A stretch of 64,000 nucleotides of DNA from Verpa conica. Taxonomy: Eukaryota > Ascomycota > Pezizomycetes > Pezizales > Morchellaceae. The stretch lies in NCBI GenBank assembly GCA_033030425.1, contig JAUFSD010000003.1, positions 3,100,001-3,164,000 on the forward strand. Reading direction: 5' to 3'. The notes under the pieces are model-generated. The model ran no database searches and was not told the DNA's origin. It worked only from the letters and a program-made list of their open reading frames with translations. Below are positions 36,983 to 48,171 of the stretch, in pieces (the first letter of the stretch is position 1; each line of letters begins with the position of its first letter). The translations under genes were made by a program, and so were the position numbers.

Positions 36983-38075
36983 GAATTCCACAAGTTCTAA
37001 TATCTAATATCCAATACGAGCCTTCGGCTCAGTTCCATTTGTCATGTGTTGTATTTGGTCAGTCTTTATTCGGTTGGGTTCTTCTATGTTATTCTTAAAC
37101 GGGGTGTTTTGTGTGTTTAAACATTTTTGCGTTTGGTGGGTTGGTATTTTGACTTTGCTCTGATTTTATTCCTTTGGATACCTTCTTTTTAAATCATTTC
37201 ATAGGGTTGTAATGTACACTAGTTTCTTTGCGTCTTTTGCATGGGCAGGCTTCTCCTTTACTTTACTTTTATTCCTCTAGCTTCTGGGTTGCTTTTTTCT
37301 TCTCTCGTTTGGTCGGCACGGGGGCTTTTTTCATAGGTTTTATTTACTTTCCGGATCAGTTTTTTCCTTTGTTTTTCTTTCAAAAACATTATTCAATGGG
37401 ATTATATAGGGGTGGGAGGCAGGTGTACAAAGTGTAAAATTTTATAATATCTGGGAGGGAGTTCTGTTGTCTGAAAATTTGGGATTTGGGGGGGGGGAAC
37501 GTTAGGGGAAGGGCGGCAGGATACAACGGAAATTGGTGTTTGCTTTTGCAGAGAGAGCGAGATCGGGTAGATATTACAGGGTATGCATACGATTGTACCA
37601 ATAACCTTTCCTTATATGCTACTGAGCGTGTTGTGAGATCATGGAAAGTGATTCGGAGGTCTAGAACCGACCAGCCAAGAAGCTTAGATTTAGCTACATG
37701 ACGCAATGATAGGCTAGACCTTTAGTTATCATGCACCCCGCTATCGGAAGGGAGTACCCGGGGACGACTGCCTATGAATATTACCAGGGAACACTGAATC
37801 CTGCCTCGTGCACCCGGAGGCGTCTGTAGGGCGTCCACTCCATGCCAGGAAGGCGCCAGGCCAGACAAGCGCCGCCAGTGCGCTAAGTGAAAAGTGCTCG
37901 AGATAAGAATCACATGTATAGAGATGGATTGGAGAGGGGGCATTTGTCAAGGAATAAGTACTGCTGCCAACGAACCCATTTTCAAAAGTCCCCCCCCTCC
38001 TCATTCTAAAAAGTCCCCTCGTTTAAGATCAATAGCTTCCCACATACCACATTACTATAATCAATAAAACGAGCC
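36983..38075. other. intergenic region between WD40 and oxygenase genes
   Basis: This T-rich 3' flank of the WD40 gene contains a stretch of nine consecutive G near 37489-37498. No gene is supported. Confidence 0.6.
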
Positions 38076-40028
38076 ATGAGCTGGATCCATAAAATCGTCG
38101 GCAATAGCGGCAGCACAACGACAGGGACTAGCAAAACACCTGATATCCGCAAGAAGTTCGGCCATACATTCGAGTGGACACCCTTACACCCAAGTATTGA
38201 AGAGGCAGAGGTGGTACGGAGCCGGTGGGATAAACTTGCGGATAAAGCACTCGCTAGATTAACTGTGATCAAGGGAGAGCGGGATCTGTATACCACGTTG
38301 AAGGAGGAGCATCAGAACGACGACGTGTTGAACAGCTTGTGGACTGAAGTTAATACAATACCGGAATGGGTTGATTGGGAGCAGATTGAGAGGGGCCAAA
38401 ATGTGAGTTTGATTCTAAAGAGAGCGGGGGGAGTAGTGCTTATCGGAGTGGTGCTTTGTGTTTTAGGTGTATTATCGGTATGCTATTGCTGTTGTGAATG
38501 GGTTGACTTATTCGAGTCTGTTGGCAGGAATGGTCAGCTTTTTTTTTTTTTTTCCTTTTTTTTCCCTCTTCTTTCCCTCTTTCTTCCGTCCAATATTTTT
38601 TTTTACCCCCCACTCTTTTTCTTGAGGTGTCATGATAGGATGGTTCGCCGTTGTCTACATATGTACTATGCAAGGCTAACAAATCGTGTGTGCGGGTAGG
38701 GTGCAAATCGGATCGTTGAAGTGCTGGCTCGTACAGGTGGGTTTTCAAAATCGGTCGCGAGACGTAGGATGTATGAAACTTCGCAGTAAGTTTTTTTCTT
38801 TCTCTCGTCTAATCTCATGCATGGTGAGGACACTAGTCTATTATTTACTAATGCTCCTTCAAGGCATATCCTACAGGTAGATAGATTATCCCTGTCGACT
38901 AGGGTCTACGTCATTTCTAGTCTTTTTGTTAACGACAGGATGGAAATGATAGTGCACAGGGTCCATCGAATCGATAAAGCCCGGCGGAGACGGTCACATA
39001 TCTTCCATTAAGGTCCGGCTTCTTCACGCTGCGGTTCGTGGAAGAATCTTGAAACTTCGAGAGAAAAATCCGGAATATTATGATCTCGACGCTTTGGGGG
39101 TGCCAATCAATGATCTGGACTCGATTGCTACAATATTATCGTTCAGTGCGACGATAATGTGGATTTCGCTGCCTAAACAGGGGGTCTTTCCGAAGAAACA
39201 GGAGTATATTATCCTTGATTATGAATTTTATTTTTAGGGTTCAATTAATGATTTGGATAGGATACTGGATTATTTGGCGTTTTGGAGGTTGGTTGCACAT
39301 TATGTTGGCTGCCCTACAGAGTAAGCATTTTCCTGCAGGCTGCAGTTATGCAGGGAAATAATTGGACACCACTAATTCGGTCAATTGACAACAGCGTACT
39401 TGCAACCCCTGAAATAGCAAGGGCCTACATGGAACACATCCTCTACTACGAGGTTTCCCCTTCCCCTACCTCTCAGGTTCTCTCGCAAAACATTATTTCC
39501 TCTATTGCCGACGAACCACCTTCCTATCCATCCGCGGACTTCCTCGTCGCTACCGCTCGCTGGCTCAACGGCAATGAGCTCTGCGACGAGCTTGGTCTTC
39601 CCCCGGCATCCCTGACAAGCAATATTTTAGTATTCGCCCAGTGTGTATTCGCCTGCTACGTCGGCTATTCATCCCGGATATTTCCAGGATTTGACAAACG
39701 AAAACTCGCTGTAACGAGGACTATAATGTACAACGGTGTTATTGGCAATGAGGGGTTGGGTGGATTAACCAATTTCGATTTCCAGTTTGTGCCCCAGTTG
39801 ACGACAAAGACGGAGCCAGGCAGTGTGAATATGGAGATGAAGTGGAGAGAGATGAAGGGATTGGCAGAGAGAAGGAGCGCGAAGGTGTTAGTAATCCTTT
39901 TAGGGTTAATGGGGATGATGGGGTTGATTGGCATGTGGTTGTTTGTGAAGATTGTCCAATTTATTAGGCCGGCTTTCTTCGACCCTGTTAGTTTTATTAT
40001 TGCCGGTCAGAGTGGTGTGTCTATTTGA
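38076..40028 (+). CDS. MpaB / rubber-oxygenase (DUF2236) family protein
   Basis: This family includes the ER-bound oxygenase MpaB and the haem-dependent latex-clearing proteins. Seven exons (38076-38402, 38467-38532, 38700-38785, 38864-38876, 38953-39203, 39261-39320, 39395-40028) give 478 residues. Landmarks are IPEWVDWEQIERGQNVYYRY (split by intron 1), SLLAGMGANRIVEVLARTGG and RRRMYETSQHILQ, which depends on the 13-nt exon 4. These are followed by KPGGDGHISSIKVRLLHAAV, the hallmark region with family-conserved Arg and His, then INDLDSIATILSFSATIMW and ILDYLAFWRLVAHYVG. A C-terminal membrane segment lies at about residues 432-457 (VLVILLGLMGMMGLIGMWLF). The substrate is unknown and no biosynthetic cluster lies next to it. 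All phases close at the final TGA. Intron 2 is 167 nt with long T runs. Confidence 0.87.
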
Positions 40029-40760
40029 TAAAGGAATAGATTTTAGTGGGGTGGATAGCTTATACGTATTAAACCATAGGATTTATAGATAATATCTATC
40101 TTAGTATCAATTATAAGTATAACTCTTAACTTTGACTTGAGGTTCATTATTTTTAAGTTACGCGCAGACCCTACAGTAATCTATTTGCTTTGGAGTCTAT
40201 TGGTTACATGTGCAACCTTAATGTTGACATGCATAGTCAATGATTACAACAACTACAGTGTCTATATACAAATTTACCAAGAAAATAGGTGGAAAAGAAT
40301 ATGATCCTTAACAAGATGAACAGTTTCAAGATATATGGGTTTAGTCAGCTATTAACTAATTTCTGATAATTTCATTAACCGCTGATCTCCATTGACAGAT
40401 TGCTTTTTTCGAAAATGTATGTGTTTATGTTCGCATGAGTTCTTATAGTTAGAGTTCGTCCCTAAATTCTAGGCCCATATCCCTCATTTATTGGATTAAA
40501 TTTCTCTTAGATAGGTTAGAATATTCCCTTTATATATTATGAAGTTGATATGATGATATCCCGGAGCGCCTAGACCCAAAGTGACCCGCCTAGATAGAGG
40601 TAAACTACTCTAAAAGACTAATCCCCACTACCACCACAACACATTACCCCCCCCCCTCTCACCAACCACCATTAATCTCCTACTTTTTTAATACAAACAA
40701 TTGACGTCACACTAGTGGCTAGTGGCTGTACTAGTAGTTAACCAGGTGTCCTCTCAGGAC

Positions 40761-40788
40761 TATAAGAAGGGGCTCACCCCTTCTTATA
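40761..40788. repeat. perfect 12-bp inverted repeat with 4-nt loop
   Basis: The left arm TATAAGAAGGGG (40761-40772) is exactly complementary to 40777-40788, with loop CTCA. The left arm also begins like a TATA box. There is no gene within 700 bp. Confidence 0.85.
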
Positions 40789-40861
40789 CTTTCTCTTTCT
40801 TTCTGTACTTATAATAATATACATATTTTCCGTCAACACCTACTTCACCACTCCTTGCAGT

Positions 40862-40875
40862 CCCAGTATACTGGG
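40862..40875. repeat. 14-bp perfect palindrome
   Basis: CCCAGTATACTGGG reads the same on both strands. It lies about 75 bp downstream of the hairpin and may belong to the same element. Confidence 0.8.
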
Positions 40876-42965
40876 CAATGCATTAACTCGCTGGGAGGGC
40901 CTAGTTAGTCGCTATCTCCACCTTTGTTTTTCAACCCCTTATTCAAGCACACTCAACGTCACCGACCAAGGTTAGTCGTATTGCTGATCCCACAATAAAG
41001 AATCAAAGAAGCTCACAGTCATATAGAGGAAGACCATCCAGATGAAGAGGTTTAGTCTATTTCAATATAGAGCTAGGATACCGAGCAGGATTATACTATA
41101 TTGGAATGGGAGGCTTTTTTCCGTATGCCTAGAGTATGTAAAAAAGATCCAGGAGAAAATAGAATTTATACAAACGGCCAAGAAACTGTAGGTGTTCAGT
41201 GAAATCATCCCTTCCCCTAGCATGTGAGCTGATATCCAAGGCCAACTAGCAAATAAAACTCATGGTTCCCGAGTACCTGAGCAGGTGCTCAACTGTCTTA
41301 TAGATACATCCACCCCTACGAAGCCAGTATAGTACCGCTGGTCCGCTTCCGCTGCATTGCGGGTCGTCTTAGAAGTAAGTCACATGTACTACAATAATGT
41401 CATTGATCGTAAACTGATCGGTTGAAAAAGCGCCTTTCGGTCCCGACAGACAAATCCTGTGTGGTGGTTATCATCATCGGTGGAGCCTCAACGAATAAAA
41501 TTTTGGGGCAGCTACTATACCTTGGATATTGATGTCCTCATACGATAAACGGACCATACTTGATAGTTTCCCCCTAAAAAAACTTAATACCAAGAAGAGT
41601 TTGAGCTTAATGAAGGATCCACAACTTCTATCACCTCGGCGTAAAATAGGATATCTTAAATTGGATATCCTTACACAGAGAACTGGAATAAAGTGCCTTG
41701 AAACCCCTTATGAATTCGGACTATATTATCACCAAGGTAGTAAGGTTGCTCATTATGGGGTCATGGGGGTTAAATTGAAGGCATGGCATATACCCATAGA
41801 AGACAGAGAGGTAAGGGAGAAAGATTCGGATCTTAATAATTCAAATTTTTCTAATAAAGTGGATGGGGCCTAGAAATCCTGGAAAAAGCAGGTAGTAACG
41901 ACTTCAAGGATAGCTACCGCCTTATGGTCTCAACCAGGCTCTCGGTAGAGTGTAGAGCAGGGAGAGATGGAAACACTAATTGCTATGAGGATAAAGAAAT
42001 TCTCAAGGTCGTGGGAGGGAAATGATCTAGATGATGGTGGGTGATACTATGTAGTTCTATGTAGAATATGGGTCGTATCTCCGCTGTAACTTTTAAGGGA
42101 AGACGGTGAAAAAGCTACGATTATAAATCTGTAACTTCAGGTAGTATAGTAGTAGTAATATATATTAATAGTCTATATATAATGAGAGACGCTTTTTTTT
42201 GTAAAGCCGACGAGAGCCTGGTTTATACAATGGTGATAGCTACAATAACAGAAGTAGGACTCTTACTGGTAGTTGGGTTTCTATCTAGCTGATCGTTAAT
42301 AATTTCGGGCTGGTCGCGAGTAGTTAGGGGGAATAGATCTATAATCTCCGCTCCTATGAGCAGTGTGCTTCTGATACGCAGTCTGGTCTCGAAATGCACA
42401 CACCTACTAGGTTAATAGAAGATCTCCTAATTAGCTTTTAGCAGAATTGGCATACCTTCCGCCAGTTATTATATTATAATAAAATACGGTAGTTAGTATA
42501 ACCTTTGCCATATTGTAGTCGTTTTTTTTTTTTTTTTTATTCATTAATTACATGAACCTTTCGGTTATGGTAAATATTGTAGTCGTAATATCGTGGTATT
42601 CTACCAAGCTTTCAAATATGGTATTAAGATAGCTTGAAATCTTCAATAGGCTATCCTCTGATACTAATACTCTTGTCAGTGAAAAAATTCATGAAAACAA
42701 GCCTGGTGTTCCTGGAAATCCCAAGTTTGTCCTACAATACATTAGGGCTTAGGTCCTAGGGCAGAGTAGAATTAAACCTCCGTAATCTTTAGACGGAGAA
42801 GGAGGGTAAAATAGGGAGAACCCTTTTATCAAGCTCTTTTCAAAAGAAATTTCGTTTTTAAAAATCTCTCATTAAGGGTAAAAAAAAAAGGTTAGATTTA
42901 ACCCCTCCCCCCACTCTTCCACCCCACTCTTCGTAAGGCGCCTCCTAGAGCTCAACAAACCCACC

Positions 42966-43892
42966 ATGGCGCCCCAAGAAAAAGCCTTCATCCTAGGTCT
43001 CTCCGGGATCTCCAACTCCGGCAAAACAACCCTCGCCCGTCTGCTTCGTACGGTGTTTGGCCCTTCATCATTCATCCTCCACCAAGATGACTATTTCGCT
43101 GCCGAAGCCAGCCTGCCACTCGTCGGCGGAGTTCGGGACTGGGATTGTCCTGAAGCTATTGATTTCCCGGCCATGCTAAAAGCACTGAGGCATATACACG
43201 AGCATGGAGAGCTACCTGGGGATCTGGAGAGTAAAGAGGACCAGAACTGTATTGGGGAGAGCAGGGTTACGGAGGAAGAGGTGGAGGAGCAGAGGAGGAG
43301 GGTTGTGGAGAGTGGGGTAGTGGTGAAGTTGGCGATTTTGGATGGGTTCTTGTTGTTTCATGATGATGAGGTGTTGGAGGCGTTGGATGCAAAGATATTT
43401 ATGAGGGCACCGTATGAGAAGGTATTTGTTATTGGGAGGGTGGGGTGTAGTCTTTGCTTGTTTGTGCTAAGTTGGATTTATTGCTCTAGGCCAAGAAGAG
43501 ACGAGAGGCGAGGACTACTTATGTTACTGTTGAAGGTATATGCGGTACTAGACATGATATCTGGTTCAAGGGCTGACTCAAAGATTGTAGGCTTCTGGGA
43601 GGACCCTCCAGGGTATTTCGACCAGATCGTGTGGCCAAACTACGTGAGTTAACCCGTACTCTGGTCAAAGCTTAGGGAGGTAGTCTCTGATAATTAGTAT
43701 TCGTGATAGGTGAAATCACATAAGCATCTCTTTACTAACGGAGATGTCTTGGGTGATCTGAACCTGGAGGTGATGAAGGAGAAGGGTATTGCTTCCCCGA
43801 GGGAAGTTGATATGCCGATAAATGAAATCCTGCCCTGGGCTGTGGATATCGTTCTCAGCGAAGTAAAACGTAAACAGGCTCTTGGAGCTTAG
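42966..43892 (+). CDS. NRK1: nicotinamide riboside kinase
   Basis: It phosphorylates nicotinamide riboside to NMN in the NAD+ salvage route. Four exons (42966-43421, 43490-43535, 43591-43643, 43710-43892) give 245 residues, close to the yeast enzyme's length. The P-loop is GLSGISNSGKTT at residues 11-22. It is followed by FILHQDDYF, in which the Asp is the family catalytic/metal residue, and by PEAIDF, LAILDGFLLF, and the lid-like AKKRREARTTYVTVE. The last part reads GFWEDPPGYFDQIVWPNYV, typical of NRK1. The start ATG lies in CCACCATGG, a good translation context. The gene converges on LSM1, with 315 bp between the two stop codons. No defects are seen. Confidence 0.93.
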
Positions 43893-44207
43893 ATTATCTC
43901 TCCATGCGTCTATTAGATGGGCATATAAAAGTAATATCGAATAATTTAATGGGAAAGTAAGGCGGAAATCATATAGTCTGATTTTATGAAATGAAGGATA
44001 GCGCAATAAAAAACACCCTGAACTCCGCATCCATCACATCCATTAACGACATAAAGATTTTTTGTTTGCTTCCGCTCCGGAGGGTAGGCCCTGGGTTTAA
44101 TATAACAAGGCCGAACACCCCCTTCCTTCCAATTTCTCCTCTCCACCGAGAGCAAAGGTTCTATCCATGTGATATAATCTTTCTCCTTGCGATAATCCCA
44201 TCCTCCT
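43893..44207. other. short convergent intergenic region (NRK1/LSM1)
   Basis: These 315 bp between two facing stop codons serve as 3' flanks for both genes. Nothing else is seen. Confidence 0.7.
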
Positions 44208-44952
44208 TTAAACGAGCACCTCCCCTTCATCTTCAAACCCAAGCGCGCGCAATTTCTTCCTATGGACCTTATCCTTGTGCTTCTTCTCCGCGTCCGCGTG
44301 CCTCTGCTTTGCAAAGACCTCTTCAACCGATGCCTGTCGAAACGGGATATCGTCCTCGCGGTCCAGGTCCTGTGATGAAACGATAAGCTAAACTCTCCCA
44401 CCCCCCCCCAATTATCGATACGGAAGAGCATACGATTTCCCCAAGAAGCAGCACATTCTCCCCCCGCACGATAAACACACCCCGCTGAATATCGCAATAA
44501 GAGTCGTTCACGTAGAGCCGCTCAACGGTACTTTGTAATACCAGATTCGCTACCACAATAAAAATAAGAGTCAGAACTATTCATCTTTTACTCCAATCAC
44601 CCCCTCCCTCCCTCCCTCCCTCCACTAGCTAATGTCGAACCATCAAGGTGGGCAATAGAACTAACCGTACTACCCCACAATCCACCCCACCACTCAGTAA
44701 ACTCCACTACAGAAAGAACAAGGGGGGGGGGGGGGGCGTTAACATACCTGATCCCAAGATCTCAGAACCCCAATCAACTTCCTCCCATCTCGAAGCGCAA
44801 CCAGTAGTTTCTCTACCCACATACATCACATCAGCCTACAAACTATCCTTCCTCTAGAGTAAACGAACGAACGTACTATCAGTCAGATCAAGCAACTGCG
44901 CAGATGTAGTGAACATCTGCGGTGGTAGAGTCGGTGGTTCGGCGCCTTCCAT
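44208..44952 (-). CDS. LSM1: U6 snRNA-associated Sm-like protein LSm1 (mRNA decay)
   Basis: LSm1 is the defining subunit of the cytoplasmic LSm1-7 ring that binds oligoadenylated mRNA and promotes decapping with Pat1. Proposed exons on the minus strand are 44877-44952, 44748-44812, 44666-44669 (4 nt), 44434-44549 and 44208-44369 (140 residues). Sm1 covers about residues 20-54 (LLDLTDKKLLVALRDGRK, GVLRSWDQYANLVLQ). Sm2 is about 68-87 (DIQRGVFIVRGENVLLLGEI). The C-terminal extension is charged and helical (KQRHADAEKKHKDKVHRKK), as in other LSm1 proteins. The 4-nt exon TACG supplies Tyr48 and the first base of Ala49, exactly where the family has an aromatic residue followed by Ala-Asn-Leu. Without it the frame breaks. 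The surrounding introns hold a 15-G run and CCCT repeats. Confidence 0.9.
44601..44622. repeat. CCCT repeat in LSM1 intron
   Basis: About five CCCT units lie inside the long intron region of LSM1, between the 4-nt exon and exon 4. Confidence 0.8.
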
Positions 44953-47900
44953 AATGAATTAATGTTTTTTTTTTGGGGGGGGGAATTGTGGTGCGAGGGG
45001 GAGGTGGGTGGCGGGAGGGTATTTTTTTTCTCTCTTTCTTCCTGGTGGTGCTGGTGTACGGCGGTAGGATGACGATGAACAGATGAACAGGGGAGGGTTG
45101 TCGCGTTGTATGCAGAATGCCCCGCTACAAGGCACCCCACTCCACCCCTCCCTCCCTCCCCCCGCGCGCAAGCGACGGTACGTACAATAGTTGAAAATCC
45201 TTCCCCATATACTAGATTATACTATAGTCGTTATTTAAGTTAAGCATAATTTTTATTTTATTTTTACTATTCTCCCTACTCTAATTCTTTCAAGACCTTA
45301 TCCTGAATCCCAATTGGCCCTGCGATTGGGGGGAACTCGTTCATCTAATATAATTAACCCATCGGATTGGTACCTGGAAATTGCAGTAACTATGGTTATT
45401 TAATTCATCAGAGCTAATAATTTCTGTTATTTTTACCATTACCTAACCCTAGCCCTGATAGTATGCTGTTTATTGGGAATCATAATGGCTCACTCGAAGC
45501 TTAGATAGTTAGGATATGCCATTTATAAAAGTCTACAGATACATAGTGATCACGATAGAATTCACTCTAGAGGGGTTTTCTACGAAGTGGTGACATGACT
45601 CATGCCTCTGGTAGACGAGTATTATGATATAAAACGTATACATTCTCTGGCTTTATCCTACTTATCCGTTATAATAGTAGCGGCTTACTTAGCTAGGGGC
45701 TATAAATATTGATATATCCAGACCATAAGACACACTCAGAAAAAAAAAAACACGAATTATCCCCCTCGTTTTAAGAATAATCACTTATATAAAAGCTCAC
45801 TATAGCATTGGAATATCCTAGGAAAGCAGAGCACATATTTAATCACAAGAGATATCATGAAGTCTTCGGTATGAAAAAGCTTTTTATTTCAATTCTAAAC
45901 TATACAACAGCGCCAACCACCTAAAGTCTCCCAATATCGTCTCCCCCTCCATCCCCACCACAAAATCTAAAAAAAGGAATAAAGGGATAACTCACCAATC
46001 ATTCGAATTAATCTGCATAATTCCTTTTCTCCTCCAAACAGCCCATAGTGCAGGCAAAAATAAAAAACCTCTCCTCTCTCTCTCTCCTCCCCAATCCTCT
46101 TCATCCGGATCTCCAAATCCGCAAAGCAAAAACAATCAACTAAACTCCAACGAAAGAAAGAAAAAAAGAAAATAAATCTCTCTCTCTTTTTTCTCTCTCC
46201 CCACTAGGCGCTCGATCCGCCAGAAAAAACCAAAGAGATTATTTTCTCAAAAAAACTCTAACCCGTCAAAAGTGCATTTTCAAAACGCCGTAGAAAAAAA
46301 AATCTGCAATTCCTTATACCCGGGGTTTTTCAAAAGGAAGAGATAAATTAATCCGGTCAGGTAAAAAAAAAAAACTCGATAGAGTGAGGACTTTAAGGAA
46401 AACGATACTACAATTCGGTTCTGTGAATTCAAGCTGCGCAAAAAAGGGAAGTGAAAAAAAGAGGGTTCAAATTCAAAAATTCAAATTTCTTCGTGATATT
46501 CAGAGAAAGGCGCGTTTATAGGAGTTCGCAGTTGTGAGTAGACTGGTGTTGGTGAGTGGTGAGGCGGGGGAAATATATGCCGCTCAGGTAGGTAAGTTCG
46601 ATGGCTAAAAGAAGTATGTTAGAGGTAAAAACAATATAAAATAGAGAAGAGGAAAAGGCAGTAAACGGGGAGAAGTGAATTACTGAAAGAAAAAGCAATA
46701 AATCCGTCCGACGAGCCATCGAAACTGGGGGTGTTTGTATTTGACACGCACTAGGCGTATTATTCTCAACGGTATTTTTGCAAAATGTCGTAAAACAAGG
46801 CCTTTATCCAACAAGTCAGTAAAGACCCTTCAATCCTCCCTCTTCACTCCCCCCCGATAGAGACTTTAGGTGGTTGTCACTCGCAATTACTGAAACTCCA
46901 AAGTTGTGAGAATCCTCAGGGTTTATATCTCTCGTTCCCACCCGCCAAGACCTTCCGACGTCATGGTATTAAACCCTGACTGGCGTACAAAGTGGCAAGC
47001 TAAAAAAATCAGGACTCTAGAAACAAAGCAACATTCTAATTAGTGCTTGATAGGATCATGACGTTTTTGTCGTGGGGATGTCGATGTCTATGACTTCATC
47101 ACGTACTAAATATCCACTCTCGCTCTGGTTCAAAATTAGTATTATGCCTAGGAGAATCGAAAAATCTCTCCCTTGCTCCTAGGAATCGGATTGTAAAAGG
47201 AAGCAGGGACCAACCCCTTACATCATGAATATCATCCTTCAAGAGTTTTCGATATCGGGAAAGTCGACCTAAAGAGCTAAGGCTAGGGCAGGCAGCAAAA
47301 CTTTCCAAATCATACTATAGGCTACTTAGTGTTCTTTACGATCGAAGAGTCTAAACGAAGAGATGACCTAATTCAATCATGCAGAAAAAACCAGGATGAT
47401 ATTATGATAACAGACCAGGAGAGGGATTATCTAAGTTGGGGCATTCCTCTAAGAGGACAGGTGTCTCTGTGGCTAGTAATACTTAGCCTTGTCTACTAGC
47501 GTGTGCCACAATACCTACCCACTAGCAAGTAAATCGAAGCCCCAAATAATAATCTCCAGGGCCTATCATCATGGAACGTCAACAAGAATACTATGAGGAT
47601 TAAAAAAAGATTGATAGGCACACTAAGCTTTCGGAGTACTTTATTCCGTTGGATTCCAAACTACCTACCACTAAGTGAATATCATGCTCATTGGAGAAAC
47701 GTCAGCCCAGAACACAATGATACCGGCTAAAGAAGAGCACACGCACCATTTCGATGCCGCGCCATCTCCAAATTAACGCGTGGGGTGACGAACTACCTAT
47801 GTACCTGCCGAACATTCAGAAGGACTGGGACCCAAACTGATGGGAGACGTTGGCCAATCAAATTAACAGTTCAGGTTAACGGTTACACTGGAACGGGCTT

Positions 47901-48171
47901 TACACCAAAAATATGACACTGATAACATCGATAAGCAGGCATGAGTTATTACCCCGCCAACCCCTCCCATAGCAAATATTCACAACGAACTCGTACTAGA
48001 GGGCAATTGATGAATTTGTCAATGGACCAAGTAGTATTTATTTATTTTTACTTTTGCATTCTCCAGACCAGGGCATACAAGCACCAAAGAAGTCTCCAAA
48101 TAATCTCAAACATAAAGATCACAAAAATTTATACCAGAAACCCAATAAAAACTCCCAAAATTTTCCTTCCC
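44953..48171. other. 3.2-kb intergenic region
   Basis: No gene is recognised. It contains poly-G/poly-T stretches of the LSM1 promoter side and an AT-rich centre with a TATA-like TTTATAAAAG near 45520. A-rich and CT-rich tracts run from 45900 to 46350. A hydrophobic minus-strand frame at 46516-46719 (67 codons) has no supporting motif. The sequence up to 48171 is the A-rich 3' flank of the dehydrogenase. Confidence 0.5.

Larger units (their letters stand above)
40029..42965. other. 2.9-kb gene desert with palindromes
   Basis: No protein is recognisable; a plus frame at 41529-41873 has no known motif. Structure is seen at 40688-40875: TGACGTCA, a repeated TAGTGGC, a perfect 12-bp hairpin and a 14-bp palindrome. 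This may be a fragment of a long terminal repeat or another element end. Confidence 0.5.

Noticed and set aside
44323..44556. Minus open frame continuing past LSM1 exon 4
   Set aside because: Only its first part is coding; the remainder is intron, shown by the GTATGC donor and by the resumption of the LSm1 C-terminus at 44369.
46516..46719. 67-codon hydrophobic minus frame
   Set aside because: No homology recognised, no conserved signals, and it sits in an AT- and CT-biased tract that favours hydrophobic codons.
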